The position numbers and the translations under genes were made by a program. DNA of 64,000 bases, from positions 378,935-442,934 of the forward strand of contig JAAOMT010000523.1 of NCBI GenBank assembly GCA_016748015.1, in the 5' to 3' direction. Numbering within the stretch: position 1 is the first letter of the stretch; every line of letters begins with the position of its first letter. Positions 47,601 to 60,931 of this stretch are shown in pieces. Below the pieces are notes generated by a model, which had not been told where the DNA came from, ran no database searches, and was given only the letters and a program-made list of their open reading frames with translations. Source of the DNA: Geosiphon pyriformis. Its lineage: Eukaryota > Glomeromycota > Glomeromycetes > Archaeosporales > Geosiphonaceae.

Positions 47601-50600
47601 ATTTTTTCAACTCTTTTAAAAATTGAAAAAAGTAAATAACGCTACCGAAAACATAACCAATAATAAAAAATCTATTCTAATATAAGAAAATATTATTTTA
47701 TATAATTTTAGAAAGTTTAAAAAAACCATAAAAAGTTTTAATGTTGATAGTTTTATATTAAGTAATAAATATAATATAACAGATAATAGTAAAATAATAG
47801 AAACTGATATTAATAATATAAAAAATATTATGTTAAAAAACCAGTTTAATTAAATAATAATAGAAAAATTCCGTATAGTTTAAAAAAATATTATTAAAAA
47901 ACACTATAATCAGTTTTTTCTTATTAAAAACCCAATAAAACAACCAAAATTTGAAAATAATAATGTAAAAATAGGGTTTTTTTAATATTTTTTATCTTTA
48001 TTAAAGTCTTTTATTCTAAATAGAAAATTTTTTGCTTTGAATATTAATTTGTGGACTATTTAAGAAAAAATTCTCAAAAAAATTGCAGATTATTAAAAAA
48101 TTGGTTTTAGATAAATTTTTATTTATTCCGAATTCTATAAAATTATCAGATTATTTTTTACTTTTAAATTAATAGTCAAAAAAAAGAGGTGTATTTATTA
48201 ATACTAATTTTAAAGATAATTATCACAAAAAATTTGTAAATATTACAAAAAAACTATGCATATAGCTTTTTTTATATTCAATAAAATTATTGCAATTAAA
48301 ATATAACTCATTGATTTATAACAAAAAGCTATAATCAAATTTCTTAATTTAAATATTGCTAAATTAATAACTTTTAATTGTTAAAAAAATTTAGTATAAA
48401 TAGCAAAAATTAATATTAACAGAGAATTTTAAAAAAAATACATATTGATTGTTTTTATATCTTATTAATAAATATATTTGCTTTCAATTTTTTCAATTTT
48501 TTGGTATTATTAATTATAATTCTATTATATACAATTAAATTAATATATATTATTGTTTGCTTTGAATTCAAAAAAATGCTTTTAATAAAATTTTAGTTTT
48601 TAATAATATAATTTTAAAATAAACTAAACTGTATTGCTATTTTATATTAAGTATAACAAATTTAATTATATGGTTTTAAAATATAATTTTGATAAAAAAA
48701 TTAAAAAATGGTTTAAAAAAAATGTATTAAAGTTAGTTAAGCAATAAATACTGTATATATATATTCATATTTTTTAGTTTTATCTTAAATATAAGCCATT
48801 AATAATTTTTTTAATTAAGATTTAGTAAAAAATATAATAATAAAACTGCCAAAATTTTAATTTAATTTAATTTTAATTAATAATATAAAATTAAGTATTA
48901 AGAAATTAATTATTATAGTTAAAAGTTTAATAATACATATAAATAGTTTTTTTTTATTTTTAAAGCTTAATAAAACACATTTTTAATAACTATATATATT
49001 TAAAAAATTGTTATATATAATATAATAAATGAATAATTTTAATTATTATTAAAACAAAATTTAAAAAAATTTTGAATTAAAAAATTAAAATTTTTATAAT
49101 AAAATATTTAAATTTAAATATTATATATATTATAAATAATAATATAATTAAACATATGTTTTTTTATCTGGTATTGGTAGTTTTGTAATTCATAATCAAC
49201 TATCACTCTCAGTTTAGTTTTATTTCATCTAGTGTATATTATAAATAAAATATTATAATTAAAAAAGAGCTTAAATTGAAGGCCAATTTACCAAAAAATT
49301 TTTCCAATAAGACTTTGCATCATCCATCTTTTTATGATTTGAAGTCATTTGAATAGGTTTAGACTGAAGGAAAGTTAGCTTTGATAATTGCTTTTTTTAA
49401 TGCTTCTAATATTCTTGGGTATTTGTTTGAACATAGGTTTTTGAATTTGCAAATTTTGGAATAAGCTTTTTTAGATCCTTTGCAATTTTCTGTCAAATTA
49501 TATGTTAGTTCAGTAAACAATTTTTTGGCTAAAATGGTAAAAATTTTTTGCTTAATGAATTGTTTATAATGAACAATTTGCTTAGTACATTTTATAGTCT
49601 TGAAAAGTTTTTGATATCAAATATTCCGAGAGAATCTTTGTATTATAAGTCAATATGTTTTTTAAAAAGATTTGGTATTGTGTTTAGAAACAGACTGCTG
49701 GATAAAAAAAATAACATAATGGATTGAAAAACTTTTTAGCATTGAAAAAAGTTAGATTTTAGAAGTTCTGTACTTTACTAATTTGTTTTGACTTCAGGAT
49801 TTTTGTATTATAAGAGTATTTTAGAGACAAGTTTTGTTAAGACTAATGATTTTTTTGACATAAATATTTTGGGTTTTAATAGGTTTTTGGAAGTGCATAA
49901 AAATTTGCTTAAGGTTTAATTAAAAGCTATTAATATATACATGGATAAGTCTTTAAGAAATATAGATTTAGTTAAGATTACTTATAAGGCTGCTGCATAT
50001 TTTTTATCTGTGAATATAAGTATTGATGCTGCTGTTTATGGGCTTTTGTCTTTTACAATGGCTGAATTACAAGCTGTTACTTTGTTTTTGGAATGTATTT
50101 CTTTTTTTTGTATAGTTATTATGTATCTAAACAATCAAATTACTATTAATGTTTATGTTTCTAAGGCCAAAATTGCTGTGCCTGATTTTTACAATCAGTG
50201 CTGATTGGAAAAAAAACATATTAATAATTTAATAAAGAATAAGAACTTTTTAATTAAGTAAGTGAAAATTAAGAGTTATTTAAGTGTTTCAAATAATATT
50301 AAAGCTGACTTATTGGCAAAAATAGCTGCTGTTTTTTTTTTTTTTATCTATTGGTGTAAATAAACATTATATAGTGGCTAAAAGCACAATTGTATTTGGC
50401 AATATTTGTCATTTTGTTTGTAATATTTATAAATCTATTAGTTATAGTCATTGGAAAGCCAATCTTAGTTATAATATGATTTCTTGTGTCTTGATTAGAA
50501 AAGTAAACTGGATATTAATTACACAGATTTGGTATTTTGATTTATACATGTTATCTGAATTTACTAGTAAAAAATCGGCCAATTTACATATCTATTTAAT

Positions 50601-51350
50601 AAAAATCATATATAAATGGTTGTTAATAGTGGTTAGAAAAAAGTTATACAACAAATTATATTTTAAGATTTTGTATTTATTTTGTGGTAAGATTGAATTG
50701 CCAGATTATGTTTTTACTTGTGTTAATAATATTAATATTCATAAAAAAATTTTGATGAAAGCTTCAACTGTCTGGATTTCTTTGGTTACTGTCTGTAATT
50801 TTTTTTGGTGTTCTAAAGACTATTTCCAAATGTTTATTAGACATAAAATTATATATTATAGTTTGCAAAGACTTTATATAAAGAAATTAGTATAAAAAAA
50901 TTATTATAGTACTTAAAGAAAAAAAAAGACTGTTATAATAGTGGTTAAATTGGTAAGACATTTAATAAAGAAGCATTATTCAAAAATTTAGTTTGTGAAA
51001 TTTAAACATAAGATATATATAGAAAAAGCCGGTTTAGTTAATAATAATGATATAATGTTTGAATTGTTTTATGGTTTTTCAAGAAAACTGTCAAATAGAA
51101 TGGTTTATTTGCTTAGTGTAATTGAATTTTTTGCTGTTAGTTTTAATAGACATGTATTGTATTCCTTTTTTTCTGGATTAAATAGTACTGTTAGTGTTTA
51201 TGTAGATATATAGTATTGCCTTGTTTGGTCCAAATAACTAGTCACATATTATAAGTGTATAAGTTATATTTAGTTTAAATTACTTAATCTGGTTTTGTAT
51301 ACTAGATAACAATTGAACTTTATTTATAAAATGTTAATAAAAAAAATTAA
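47600..51350 (+). mobile_element. AT-degraded LINE relic (LINE-3), internally shortened
   Basis: The left part (47.6-49.1 kb) shows ghosts of ORF1: 'aaaaagctataatcaaattt' near 48325 corresponds to the same ORF1 site as 18962. The right part (49.29-51.21 kb) is the end of ORF2, and the 3' untranslated sequence ('CCAAATAACTAGTCACATAT') ends near 51350 before an A-rich tail. At about 3.7 kb it is much shorter than the 6.8 kb of LINE-1 and LINE-2; endonuclease and reverse transcriptase are missing. It may be one deleted copy or two relics side by side. Confidence 0.7.
49290..51213 (+). pseudogene. LINE-3 ORF2 C-terminal remnant (RNase H and tail)
   Basis: Aligns to LINE-1 and LINE-2 ORF2 from 'HHPSFYDLKSFE' (49.32 kb) through RNase H ('YMDKSL' at 49.94 kb, 'AELQAVTLFLEC' at 50.06 kb) and the Cys/His motif ('LYLFCGKIELPDYVFTC' at 50.67 kb). 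It ends at 'VYVDI' with TAG at 51211-51213. It is closer to LINE-1 than to LINE-2 in the tail ('EKAGLVNNND' against 'EKAGLVGDDG'). Many Asp and Gly codons have become Asn, Lys or stops, as in Asp-to-Asn of the second RNase H site ('YLNNQIT' against 'HLDSEAA'). It is dead. Confidence 0.78.
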
Positions 51351-54300
51351 ACATATTATTAAAGTTAAAGAAATTTTGAAAAAATTAATTAAAATTAAAT
51401 TGCAATTTTAAAATAAAATTTCAGTTGCAATTAATAATATATATATAGAAATATTTATTAAAAACCAGTTAATTTAAACTAAAAAAATAAATAATATTAT
51501 TGTTAAAACTATTAATAAAAATATATATGTAATAATAAAAAATAATTTTAATAAGATTAAAAGTGGTTAATATATTAATATTAAGTATTTTAAACAATTA
51601 AATCTTAACAATAATTTATTAAATAACTTAAAAATTAAATAAAACTTAAAAACTTATTAAATTTTTGTTTATAAGTTAAAATTTGGTTAATATAATAATA
51701 AATAATTATGTTTAATAAAATAATTAATTTTAAATATAAATTATATGATAGTTTTATTGTTTATTAATTTAAATAATCTGTTTAATTTAATTTAATATAT
51801 TTTATAAAAATTTAACACAAAATGTATTAATAAAAGCAAATAAATTGTTTTTAAAAAGAGAACTTTTAATGTAATTATTAATAGTTTATAAATATTTAAT
51901 TAAGTTAAAAATATAAAAAATTTAAATTTAAGTAATATGTTTTATATAATATTACTGTTTTAATATTTTAAAAATTTAGTTTTAAAAATTTTGTCAAAAT
52001 TAACAATATATGTTTTTTTAAGTTTTGTAAATTAAAAAAATTGTTTACAAGTTCTTAAAATTAACAAGTTAAAAAACTTTAATAAAATACACAATGTTTT
52101 ATATTTTTAAAAACTTATTAATTTTGTAAACACTAGTTTTGCTTGCTAATAAAGATTTAATAACAAAGTATTATCCTAAAAATTATTAAGTCTTTAAACT
52201 AAAAAAGACAAAAATATCAAAATTTTTTAAAATTTATAATATAATTACCAGGCAAATAAATAGTTTTTTAACAAATAAAAGTTGTATTATTAAAATGTTT
52301 AAAATATTTTTTTTAGAAAGTTATATTAAATTATTTGATTAATAATAAGAAAAATAATATATTGTTTTCTAAAAAGATAAAATTAAAAGTTAATAGTATT
52401 ATAAAAAATGGAACATATAAAAACAAAAATTTAAATAAAATATTAATAATAGTGTTTTTGGTAAAATTATAAATAAAATTTCTAAAATAGTTAAAAAAAT
52501 TTTTAATAATAAAATAACTGCTCTGTTAAAAATTTTTAATAAGTTTTAGAAACATTATAATGTTTTGGTATTAACTTTACCGTTAAAACTGCAAAATAGT
52601 TGTTTATAAGTCAAAAGAGTGTTGATTCTTTGAAAAAACATAAATATCTGTAATTTTAAAGTTTTATAAATGAGAAAAAATTTTAATTATCAGAAAAATT
52701 CTGTTTAAATATTTGTTAAATCATATTTTAATAATACATAACAAGAATATGGTTTTGAAAAAAAAAATTTTATACAGATTTTAATTTTTGTAATTAGATT
52801 TATTATAAAAAATATTTTAAAAAAAAGTTATAAAATATAATGAGTTTTGTAAAATATGCAAAAAACATACAATTTTGTAAGTTAAGATTACTTATATTGT
52901 AGTTTAAAAAAGATTAAAATGCGTAAAAATTTGTTAAATTTATGGTAGTATTTACAATAATCATAAAAATAAAATAATAATAAATTTTAGCTTAACAAAT
53001 AAATACCAAATTTATAATAAATTGAATTATAATAAAATGGTTTCTTTTGTGGTAAATTTTGTATAATTTTCTTTTGTTTAAGATAAAAAAATAAAAATTT
53101 ATAGTTATAATATGAAATTGCATTAGATTATTAATGCAGATAAGATAAAAATTTAAAATTAATTTGACCTTTTATTTGGCAGTTAAAGCTTTTGTAAACA
53201 ATATTATTTGATTAAAATAACTATTTTTTAACACAAAACATTTTAAATATGATTAATAGCTTTTTTTGTAAATAATACAATAAAAAACAGTAAATATTTT
53301 TATTAATTATAAATTAAATGATAAAAAATATGTTATTGTGATTTGTATTTTCTTAAAACCATTGAATAATTTGTTATACTGTATTATTATTTATTTCTTG
53401 AATAAATCATGTGGCAGAAAATTTTTATAGGTATTTTTCTATTATCTAAAACTTTTAATTATTATAATATTAATTGGCTATTGTTGTTCTTTCAAAATCT
53501 TTTAATTATTTGATTAGGTTTTGTGTATCTTCTTAAAATAAAACAGAAAAAATTATATTTTTTTTAATCTAAGACTGTTTGTATTTCTTGAAATATAAGT
53601 AAAATATTATCGTCTTAAAGAATATTTGGTTAAATTATTATTTTAGATGTTAAAATTTGAGACGATAAGTTTAAATTACTTAAAAATAAGAACAGTCTAA
53701 TAGCTTTCTTTATTATTAGTTTCTAAAGAAGTTTTAATTAATTAATAAACAGTTATCTAATTGTAAATTTGGTAACTTAAATTTTGAACTCAAAAAGTAA
53801 CTGTTAAAGATAATTAAATATATTGTTTAATTGATGCTGTTATTTCTATTTTAAAATATTTTTAAAATAAGCTTGCTTAAAAAGTAGATAAAATAAGTAG
53901 AATAGATTTTAAATAAGTAATTAATATGAAACCAATTTTAAAAGTCTTGAAACTGTCAATTAGATTCGACTTTAACAGAAAACAAATGCGACAGAATAAA
54001 AAAAGATTAAGTTTGATATATTTTAAACTGTTTTAATTGTAACAATAAAATGATTTCGGATTTTTTGTGTTAAAAAGAAGTAATTATTCATTTAATAGTA
54101 GATAAATTAAGAATTTAATTATTTTACAAAGAGTACTATCTTTATGTTACAAGTTAAAGTAATTTGTTAATAAATAATAATAAAAAACAAATATTTTATA
54201 ATAAGAAACAATCAAAAAAAACTCAAATTAAAAAATCAAATTAATTTGTAAAAATTCAATATATGAAATTAATTTGATAAATATTTTGATTATTATTTTT

Positions 54301-55440
54301 TTAAAAAAATACCAAAAGAATCTAAAAGTAGAAAAATAGTTTATATTATTAACGAAAAATAACACAACTATTATAGCTATATGTTTTTGTTTACTTTTTT
54401 AATTTAATAATAAGTATTATTTGTATTTTTTGGTAAATATTTATTTAATATGCTTTATAAAATTTAACAATATAGAAATTAGAAAAAGGAAAAAAAAACA
54501 AAAAAGTTTATATTGTATTAATTTTTGTCCAAATAAATTAATTAAGTAAAGATTTGATTGTAAATAATTTTTATGATTTTAAAAAATTTTACTTATATAC
54601 TTTCAAAAAATTAATAATTTAATTAATAATCAGATAAATAATCAGATTAATAATTAGGTTAATAATTATATCAATAATTTATTAAAAAAAAAATGATTAA
54701 TATAAATAATATTAATAGTTAATACATGCGATTAAATATAATTAGATAAATAATATATTTAAACTTAAAAAATTTAATATTTACAGTTTTTTTATAATGA
54801 TTGTAAACTGAATTTTAGAAACAAGTATTAAATAAAAAAATATGATATATAATTAACTTAATTAAAAAAACATTTTAATATTTTAAAAAATAGTTTGGCT
54901 AATATTATAACAAAAAACTTCGAATTTTGTGTATTAATTATAATTTAATATTAAAATAAGATATTTAAAAGCTATAAATAAAATTCCTCACTCTTAAATT
55001 AATAAACAAAATAAATAAAAAAAATTTGCATTTTAGAAAATATTAAATATTTTGTTAAAAAAACTTATAAACAATTTGTTATACTTATTGAAAAATAAAT
55101 TCAAATTTTAGTATAAAATTTAAATTTTCATTTATATTTTGAGTTTATTAACAGGATTATAATAAGTTCGTATATTTATATTATGTATTTATATGTTTTA
55201 AGAATAATATTGTATATTATAAGTTTTTTTTTGTTTTTTGGAAAATACTAATATTGGTTAAGTTAAACTTATTTGTAATACTTTAAATTATATATAATAT
55301 TAATATATAATAATATAGTTTATTTGGTTTTTTGTAAAAAAAAAAATTTTTAAACTTTGGTTTTAAAAAAATTTTGTTAATTTCAAATTTTACCAAAATA
55401 TGATTATTTAACATAAAAAAATATTTAATATTAAATACCA
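51351..55440. other. Long A/T block without genes
   Basis: About 4 kb of nearly pure A/T with no credible ORF. The section at 53.3-54.2 kb has a slightly more normal composition. It is probably old transposon sequence; I could not align it. Confidence 0.45.
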
Positions 55441-55745
55441 AATTAAGAATTAAATATAAAAAAAGAGAGTTTATAATAATTAATATATTATTGTTAAATA
55501 TAATAAAAAATTTAATAATTGTTTTTAACCAAAAAAAACTTTGTATAAGTTAAGTATTGTTAAAAATTATGCAATATGTTTTGATTTTAAACAAAATTAT
55601 TTGTTTTTTCAGATATGTATTGTAATATTTTTGTTATATTAAGTATATAATATTGTTTTAATTTACCAAATAACTAGTTATATTATAAACTGTGTTTATT
55701 TTAGAACATATATCTTAATATAATATAATATAATAAATAATAAAG
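55441..55745 (+). mobile_element. Degraded LINE 3' end
   Basis: 'tatataatattg' followed by 'CCAAATAACTAGTTATATTA' at about 55645-55690 matches the LINE-3 3' untranslated sequence at 51205-51260. It marks the end of another plus-oriented copy, whose body must lie in the A/T block to the left. Confidence 0.55.
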
Positions 55746-56380
55746 ACTAATAAAAACTTTAAAAAAATATGTTTTAAAACAGTAGTAGTAAATTTAAAGT
55801 TTTTAAAAACTTAGAACCAGAGATTGAACAATCTTAAAAAAATGCTTTTTTTAAAAATTACAAAAAAATTAATTGCATTTATAGATAAAAAAGTTGGTAG
55901 TTGTTTTTGACCGTTTTTTTTTGGTTATTTAAAAAGTGATATTGAAAGTAACAATTGAAAACAGTAACTTCACTACTGGTTTATTTTTAAAGATCTTAGA
56001 ATTCTTCACAGTTAATAACAACGACACTAAAACTGGTGTGTTTTTTTGAAAAAACTTTAATTAAAAAAAGATTGCTTTTTATCCAAAATATTTAAAAAAA
56101 ATGTTTTTATAACACTCTGTTTAACTGTTTTTAGAAAAAGTAATGATTTTTCTTTTTACTCTTTGTTCTGCTTATGATCATAAAAATAATATTATTGTAG
56201 ATTGGACTTAGAAAAATCAAAATTTTAAATTATTCTATAAAGTTTACAAATAATGAAGATGAAATTTTATTATTTATTTTATTATTTTTTTGAAATATAA
56301 CAACAAAATTTAATTTGGGTTGTTATTTATTATATTGTATGCTACATTCTTTGAAATTTTTAGCTAAAAAAACTATTGAG

Positions 56381-56425
<45 letters not shown>
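56381..56425. repeat. (ATA)n microsatellite
   Basis: About 15 ATA units. Confidence 0.95.
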
Positions 56426-56706
56426 GTCATTTTTCAAAATCTAACTTTTAATTTTTCACATATGAATTTTATTTTATAAACCATTTTAAGATTTTTAAAA
56501 GACCTATTGCAAGAGAAAAATTTTAAAAGGCGCATAATTTTTTCAAGTAATTAAAAAATCTTCATTATAATTGTAATGGGCGCAATCAATATGATTATTA
56601 ATCACATTTAGTAATCTTTATTTGAGATCTACTGTACGTCATTATCAACATTTATTTTAAAATACTTAGCCATACAATTACATACGTTTTTTTGACCACC
56701 AAAAAA

Positions 56707-57120
56707 ATGGCAGAACTTTTGAATCTCAAAGAAACCAAGAAAATTCGGAAAATAGTAACTCCTCTTCACCGGCCACCTATTAACAAAATTTCGATGATTA
56801 CGAATCCAATGAAGTTTTATTATAACAGTATAAATGTTGCCATGTGATAAGTCAAAATCAGGAATATGTGGCTAAGACTCGACAGTACAAATTGGAAAAA
56901 TAATTCCCGATACTATACAATCGATTTGACTTTAACAAGAAACACATCTCCACCATTTTCACCTAATTCATATCAACAACAACAGGCTTAAATTACCAAT
57001 TCAATTGATAATGGCATTCTGTTAACAAGATGACGTCGAAGAAGTTTTGAAGCTGCTTCTCTTGCAGCCAAATTGAACAGCTACAGCCACAATAATTGAA
57101 TTAAATCCAACGTCAAACTT
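56707..57120 (+). pseudogene. Possible decayed gene of unknown function
   Basis: ATG 56707 opens a 46-codon frame ('MAELLNLKETKKIRKIV') that ends in TGA. Protein-like text then continues in other frames ('RYYTIDLTLTRNTSPPFSP' near 56.92 kb, 'RRRSFEAASLAAKLNS' near 57.03 kb). This pattern fits a gene with frameshifts or unseen introns. I do not recognise it. Confidence 0.35.
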
Positions 57121-58019
57121 TGTTAACTCAAATCATAAACTAACCCATGCAATGTAAAACTATGACACTCTTTAATCAAATGAGTTGAATTATTAAATGT
57201 AAAATAATTTTCTGCAATAGACATTAGATGATGAAACCCTCTTTGTGATGCAACTTTCAATTTCTACTCTTTCATTATTCATATCTTTTATCTTTGTAAT
57301 TTTGTACTTCCAAAGATAATTTGTAAATATCAGTGAAAAGTCGAATGTTTATTTGAAAAAAATTGTTTGATATTAAAAAATAATTTGACATTCAATCTAT
57401 ATTTGAGATTTTGAACATTTAATATAATAATTAATATAATTATGATAATTTGAAGATTAAATAATATAAGAAATGAAAAAAATTTGCTTGAAAATATAAT
57501 AAAAAAATAATGAAAAATTCTAAGAAATAATGAAATATATTCGTTAGCTTCTATTTCAAGTTGTTTGAAGCCATTTCTTTTATGCACTCAATCTGAAGAA
57601 GTCAAATTAATTTTTTTTTTGGATTTATTAACCAACCTCCCATATTACTCGAATAAAATTTTAAAGAACTATAAAATATATAAACTATTAGAGATTCTTA
57701 TTTCTTAAATGAATGAAACAATCAGATCTTTCTCTCAATTGAATAATTAAAAAAAATTATTTTGACCAATAAGATATTTATAAACCAGATACTTTCTAAT
57801 AAAACTGAATCATTAATTTTTATGATTTTAATTTAAGATGAAATGCTAATTGTTAAACAAAAATATAATTTTAAACCTTTTTGATATTCACATTTTAAAA
57901 AGGTTATGATTTTTTAACAAGCATTCTATATATTAGGTTCTGATAAATTACCCAAGCTAGGCTAATCCTTGCTTTTTCTTAAAAATCTCTGGTTCATTAT
58001 TCAAAATATTGCATTTGTT

Positions 58020-58428
58020 ATAAATATTATCTTGCTATATATTTAAAATATCTTTTCATAAATTTATTAAGCATTCAAATAAAACTGGGTTAGGATTTCG
58101 TTGGAAATCTAGGAATTGGTTAAATTGACGAGTATGATTTTCCATAGCATTAAAGATGTGATTATTATTTTGTTTTAATGTTTGGGGAAGATTATTTATA
58201 ATTCCTAAACTTGAATTTGATTGAATATTATTTGAATTGGGAGGTGCTTACTTTAAATCTTGTGGATTGTATTACTGGTTTGGATAAATTCCCAATTCTG
58301 TATGAGCTGGCAGGTGGCTTTGAGGGTGGTTGAATGAAGAATTTGAGTTTAGATCATCCAAGCCGTTATAATTTAAAGATTCAAAAATAATTTTTTGTTG
58401 GTCGTCTACGAAATCGTTGTGATAATTG
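58020..58428 (-). pseudogene. Second copy of the Q/N-rich ORF, truncated
   Basis: Homologous to 38134-38680. It keeps CGA (Arg) where copy A has TGA, but has other stops in the C-terminal part ('NL*KDILNI*QDN') and its N-terminal end is lost where homology stops at 58428. Confidence 0.6.
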
Positions 58429-59253
58429 CTAGTGATCTAATTATTAATATTTGTGTGACTTTATAATACGTGTTTATGCACGATACTTGTTCAATAGAAG
58501 AAACTGAACACGAAAAAAATGTGAAAATTCAAATATAAGCATTGAAAATTTGCCCTTGTCTAAGAATACATAAAATAAATTGTTTAAAATAATAATTATG
58601 ACTTAATGCAGTTTTAGTTTTTTCCCAATTATTTATATAAAAAATATTATATATATATATATTTTAAATTCATTCATTTATGATCGAATCAGTTAACAAT
58701 TAATGGACTTAAAAGATAAATTTCAATGCTTTAAGACTTCACTACTATAAATACATTATATATTTTTCATTTCTCGCAAGGTTATAGCCAATATTTTTTA
58801 TTTCAATTCCTCGGATTTCATATGAAAAACGCTCCAGAATATATACACCCGCGAGAAGAAGGATATACGATTCACAAAATTGCTGCATCAGAGTAAGTAG
58901 CCCTTTTAAACATCTACAAAAATAAAAATAAACCGAAAGCTTCAATGAAGAATCAAAGCCTAGTCTCCTGTGCACTCTTTAGGATTGTTATGAGCGGAAT
59001 ACTGCTTCGATTAATAACATTTCGAAGATTTTTCCTAAGAGTTCATTTATCAGTAGAAAGCGTAGGGCATATACTCTGACGGCATCTGCACACAAAAAAA
59101 TGCTGATTCTCTATGAGTCATTAAAGATTGTCATATTATAAAAATTTGGTGATTAGTTCGGGGTTGAAATGACTACTGATGGAATCGTTTTTGGAGACAA
59201 TGCTAGATAAGAAGATAATCCGAACACAAATTTCTAAAAAAGCGAAAAAATGA

Positions 59254-59421
59254 GACTGGATTACTTGTTTGGTTCCTGACTTAAACCTAATGGAACATTT
59301 ATGAAATGAAATAGATATCTGAAATAGCATTGAAATCAATTTTTGTCAAAGGTTAATCGATACAATGCCGAAAAGAGTTAAGAATGTAGTAGAAGCAAAA
59401 GATAGAAATACAGATAGTTAG
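59254..59421 (+). pseudogene. Tc1-type transposase C-terminal remnant
   Basis: A 55-codon frame with 'LVPDLNLMEHL' (the PDLNPIEHLW motif with the catalytic region of Tc1 transposases) and 'MPKRVKNVVEAKDRNTDS', the usual C-terminal end. It has two TGA stops, the first at the Trp of HLW. Upstream text to about 58980 may be the rest of the transposase in other frames. Confidence 0.7.
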
Positions 59422-60229
59422 TCTTAGTTTGGTAATATGTAATGTGTCTTTTTTAGCAGCTTCTAAATAAATAATTAAGGAGAAGCATATTAATGTACTA
59501 AAACTAATTTTAGCCAGAAAAAATTGTAATTTTAAAGCTTAAAATGTGTTTTTGAAGAATTTATTATTTATTTCCTTTATAACAATCAATTATTCTCAAA
59601 ATTTTTTTTTTTAAATATAATTAGAAAGTAAATTTTATGAACTTTGAAAATTTTCATTTTTTGTGACTAGTTAAAAAATGGTAGAGAACAATAAATATTT
59701 ATAGAGAAAATTTTGTTTTACAGTTCAATAAAAAATTTTGTTTTGGAAATATTTTATAAAAATAAATTTAATTATAGAAAAAATTTTTTAAATTAATGAG
59801 ATAAATTTTTCACAAATTATTTAATAATAATTAATTTTTATCATTTTTAAAATTTACATGCAAAAGTTTTAACTGACTATATAGAAATCATTTTCTTATG
59901 TAAACCAATATTTATTATTATGCTTTACATTTCATTAGCACAAATTTTTAATATTCAACATTGTTATCCTAAAAAAAAAAAAAAAAAAAACATTTTTTAA
60001 AACTTTTCATTTCAAAACTGATATTTTTCTTAAAATAGGCTGGACTTTAAATATAAAAATCCTGAGAAAAGATTTCGCATTCGTCTTGCCATTTTACTAA
60101 TCATACTTTCTCATTTACATTGTAAATTACAATGTTTTGGTATTATTTTTAATGTAAATAGAAAAATTTATTGATAATGTGATTAAAAATGATGAATTAA
60201 GATGATAAATCAAAAAATAATACGTACCA

Positions 60230-60432
60230 TGACAAAATTTGGATCCTCCGGACGCCGATTCCAAAAAAGAAGGTTCAATTGCGATTGATGGTGGCATTGC
60301 GTCATATTCAGCCCTCTTGGTAGTTGACAGAATGATTAAGAAATGTGGTATCAGACTCGGCCATCTGAGTTTTATGGGTATGAGAAAAATGGCGCGGTTC
60401 GTGTAGTCTTGTGGCTGGTCACACTTAGACAA
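60230..60432 (-). other. Possible exon fragment
   Basis: On the minus strand a protein-like stretch ('MPPSIAIEPSFLESASGGSK') ends at a donor-like GTACGT near 60228. In another frame 'MAESDTTFLNHSVNYQEG' starts at an ATG near 60365. No continuation was found downstream. It could be a first exon or a gene relic. Confidence 0.25.
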
Positions 60433-60902
60433 CGCTTAGTTAAAAAATATATAATCAATCAGTTAATTAATTGAGAAAGGTAATACATTGAATTGAAAAA
60501 TAATATTGATTAATTGAAAGAAAAACTAACTGAAAAAAAAATTTTTTTTTGTAAAATTATTAAAATTTGTTTTTATTAATTATTAAAAGAAACAAAAAAT
60601 AATTTATTATCTATACTTGAAAACAACATAGATTAACTAAAAACTTATTTATAATTCTTTTGTTTAAATTCTTATTCGGTTAAACAACAATTCACCAAAA
60701 ATTTTAAAATTCTTAATAAAAATTACATTTTTTACCAGCTACTTATTTAGTTTGATAATTTTTTACCAACTAAATACTTAATTATAAGATTTAATCTTAG
60801 ATAGCTTTTTAGTTACTTGTGAATTTATGGTCAGAGTTCTTGACAACAATATTTTGTTTTTGTTTTTAAACTATTGGGATTGTTTACAACTTTTTTAACT
60901 GT

Positions 60903-60931
60903 TCATAATTATCATAATTATCATAATTATC
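60903..60931. repeat. Nine-base tandem repeat (TCATAATTA)
   Basis: Three perfect units plus a partial one. Confidence 0.85.
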
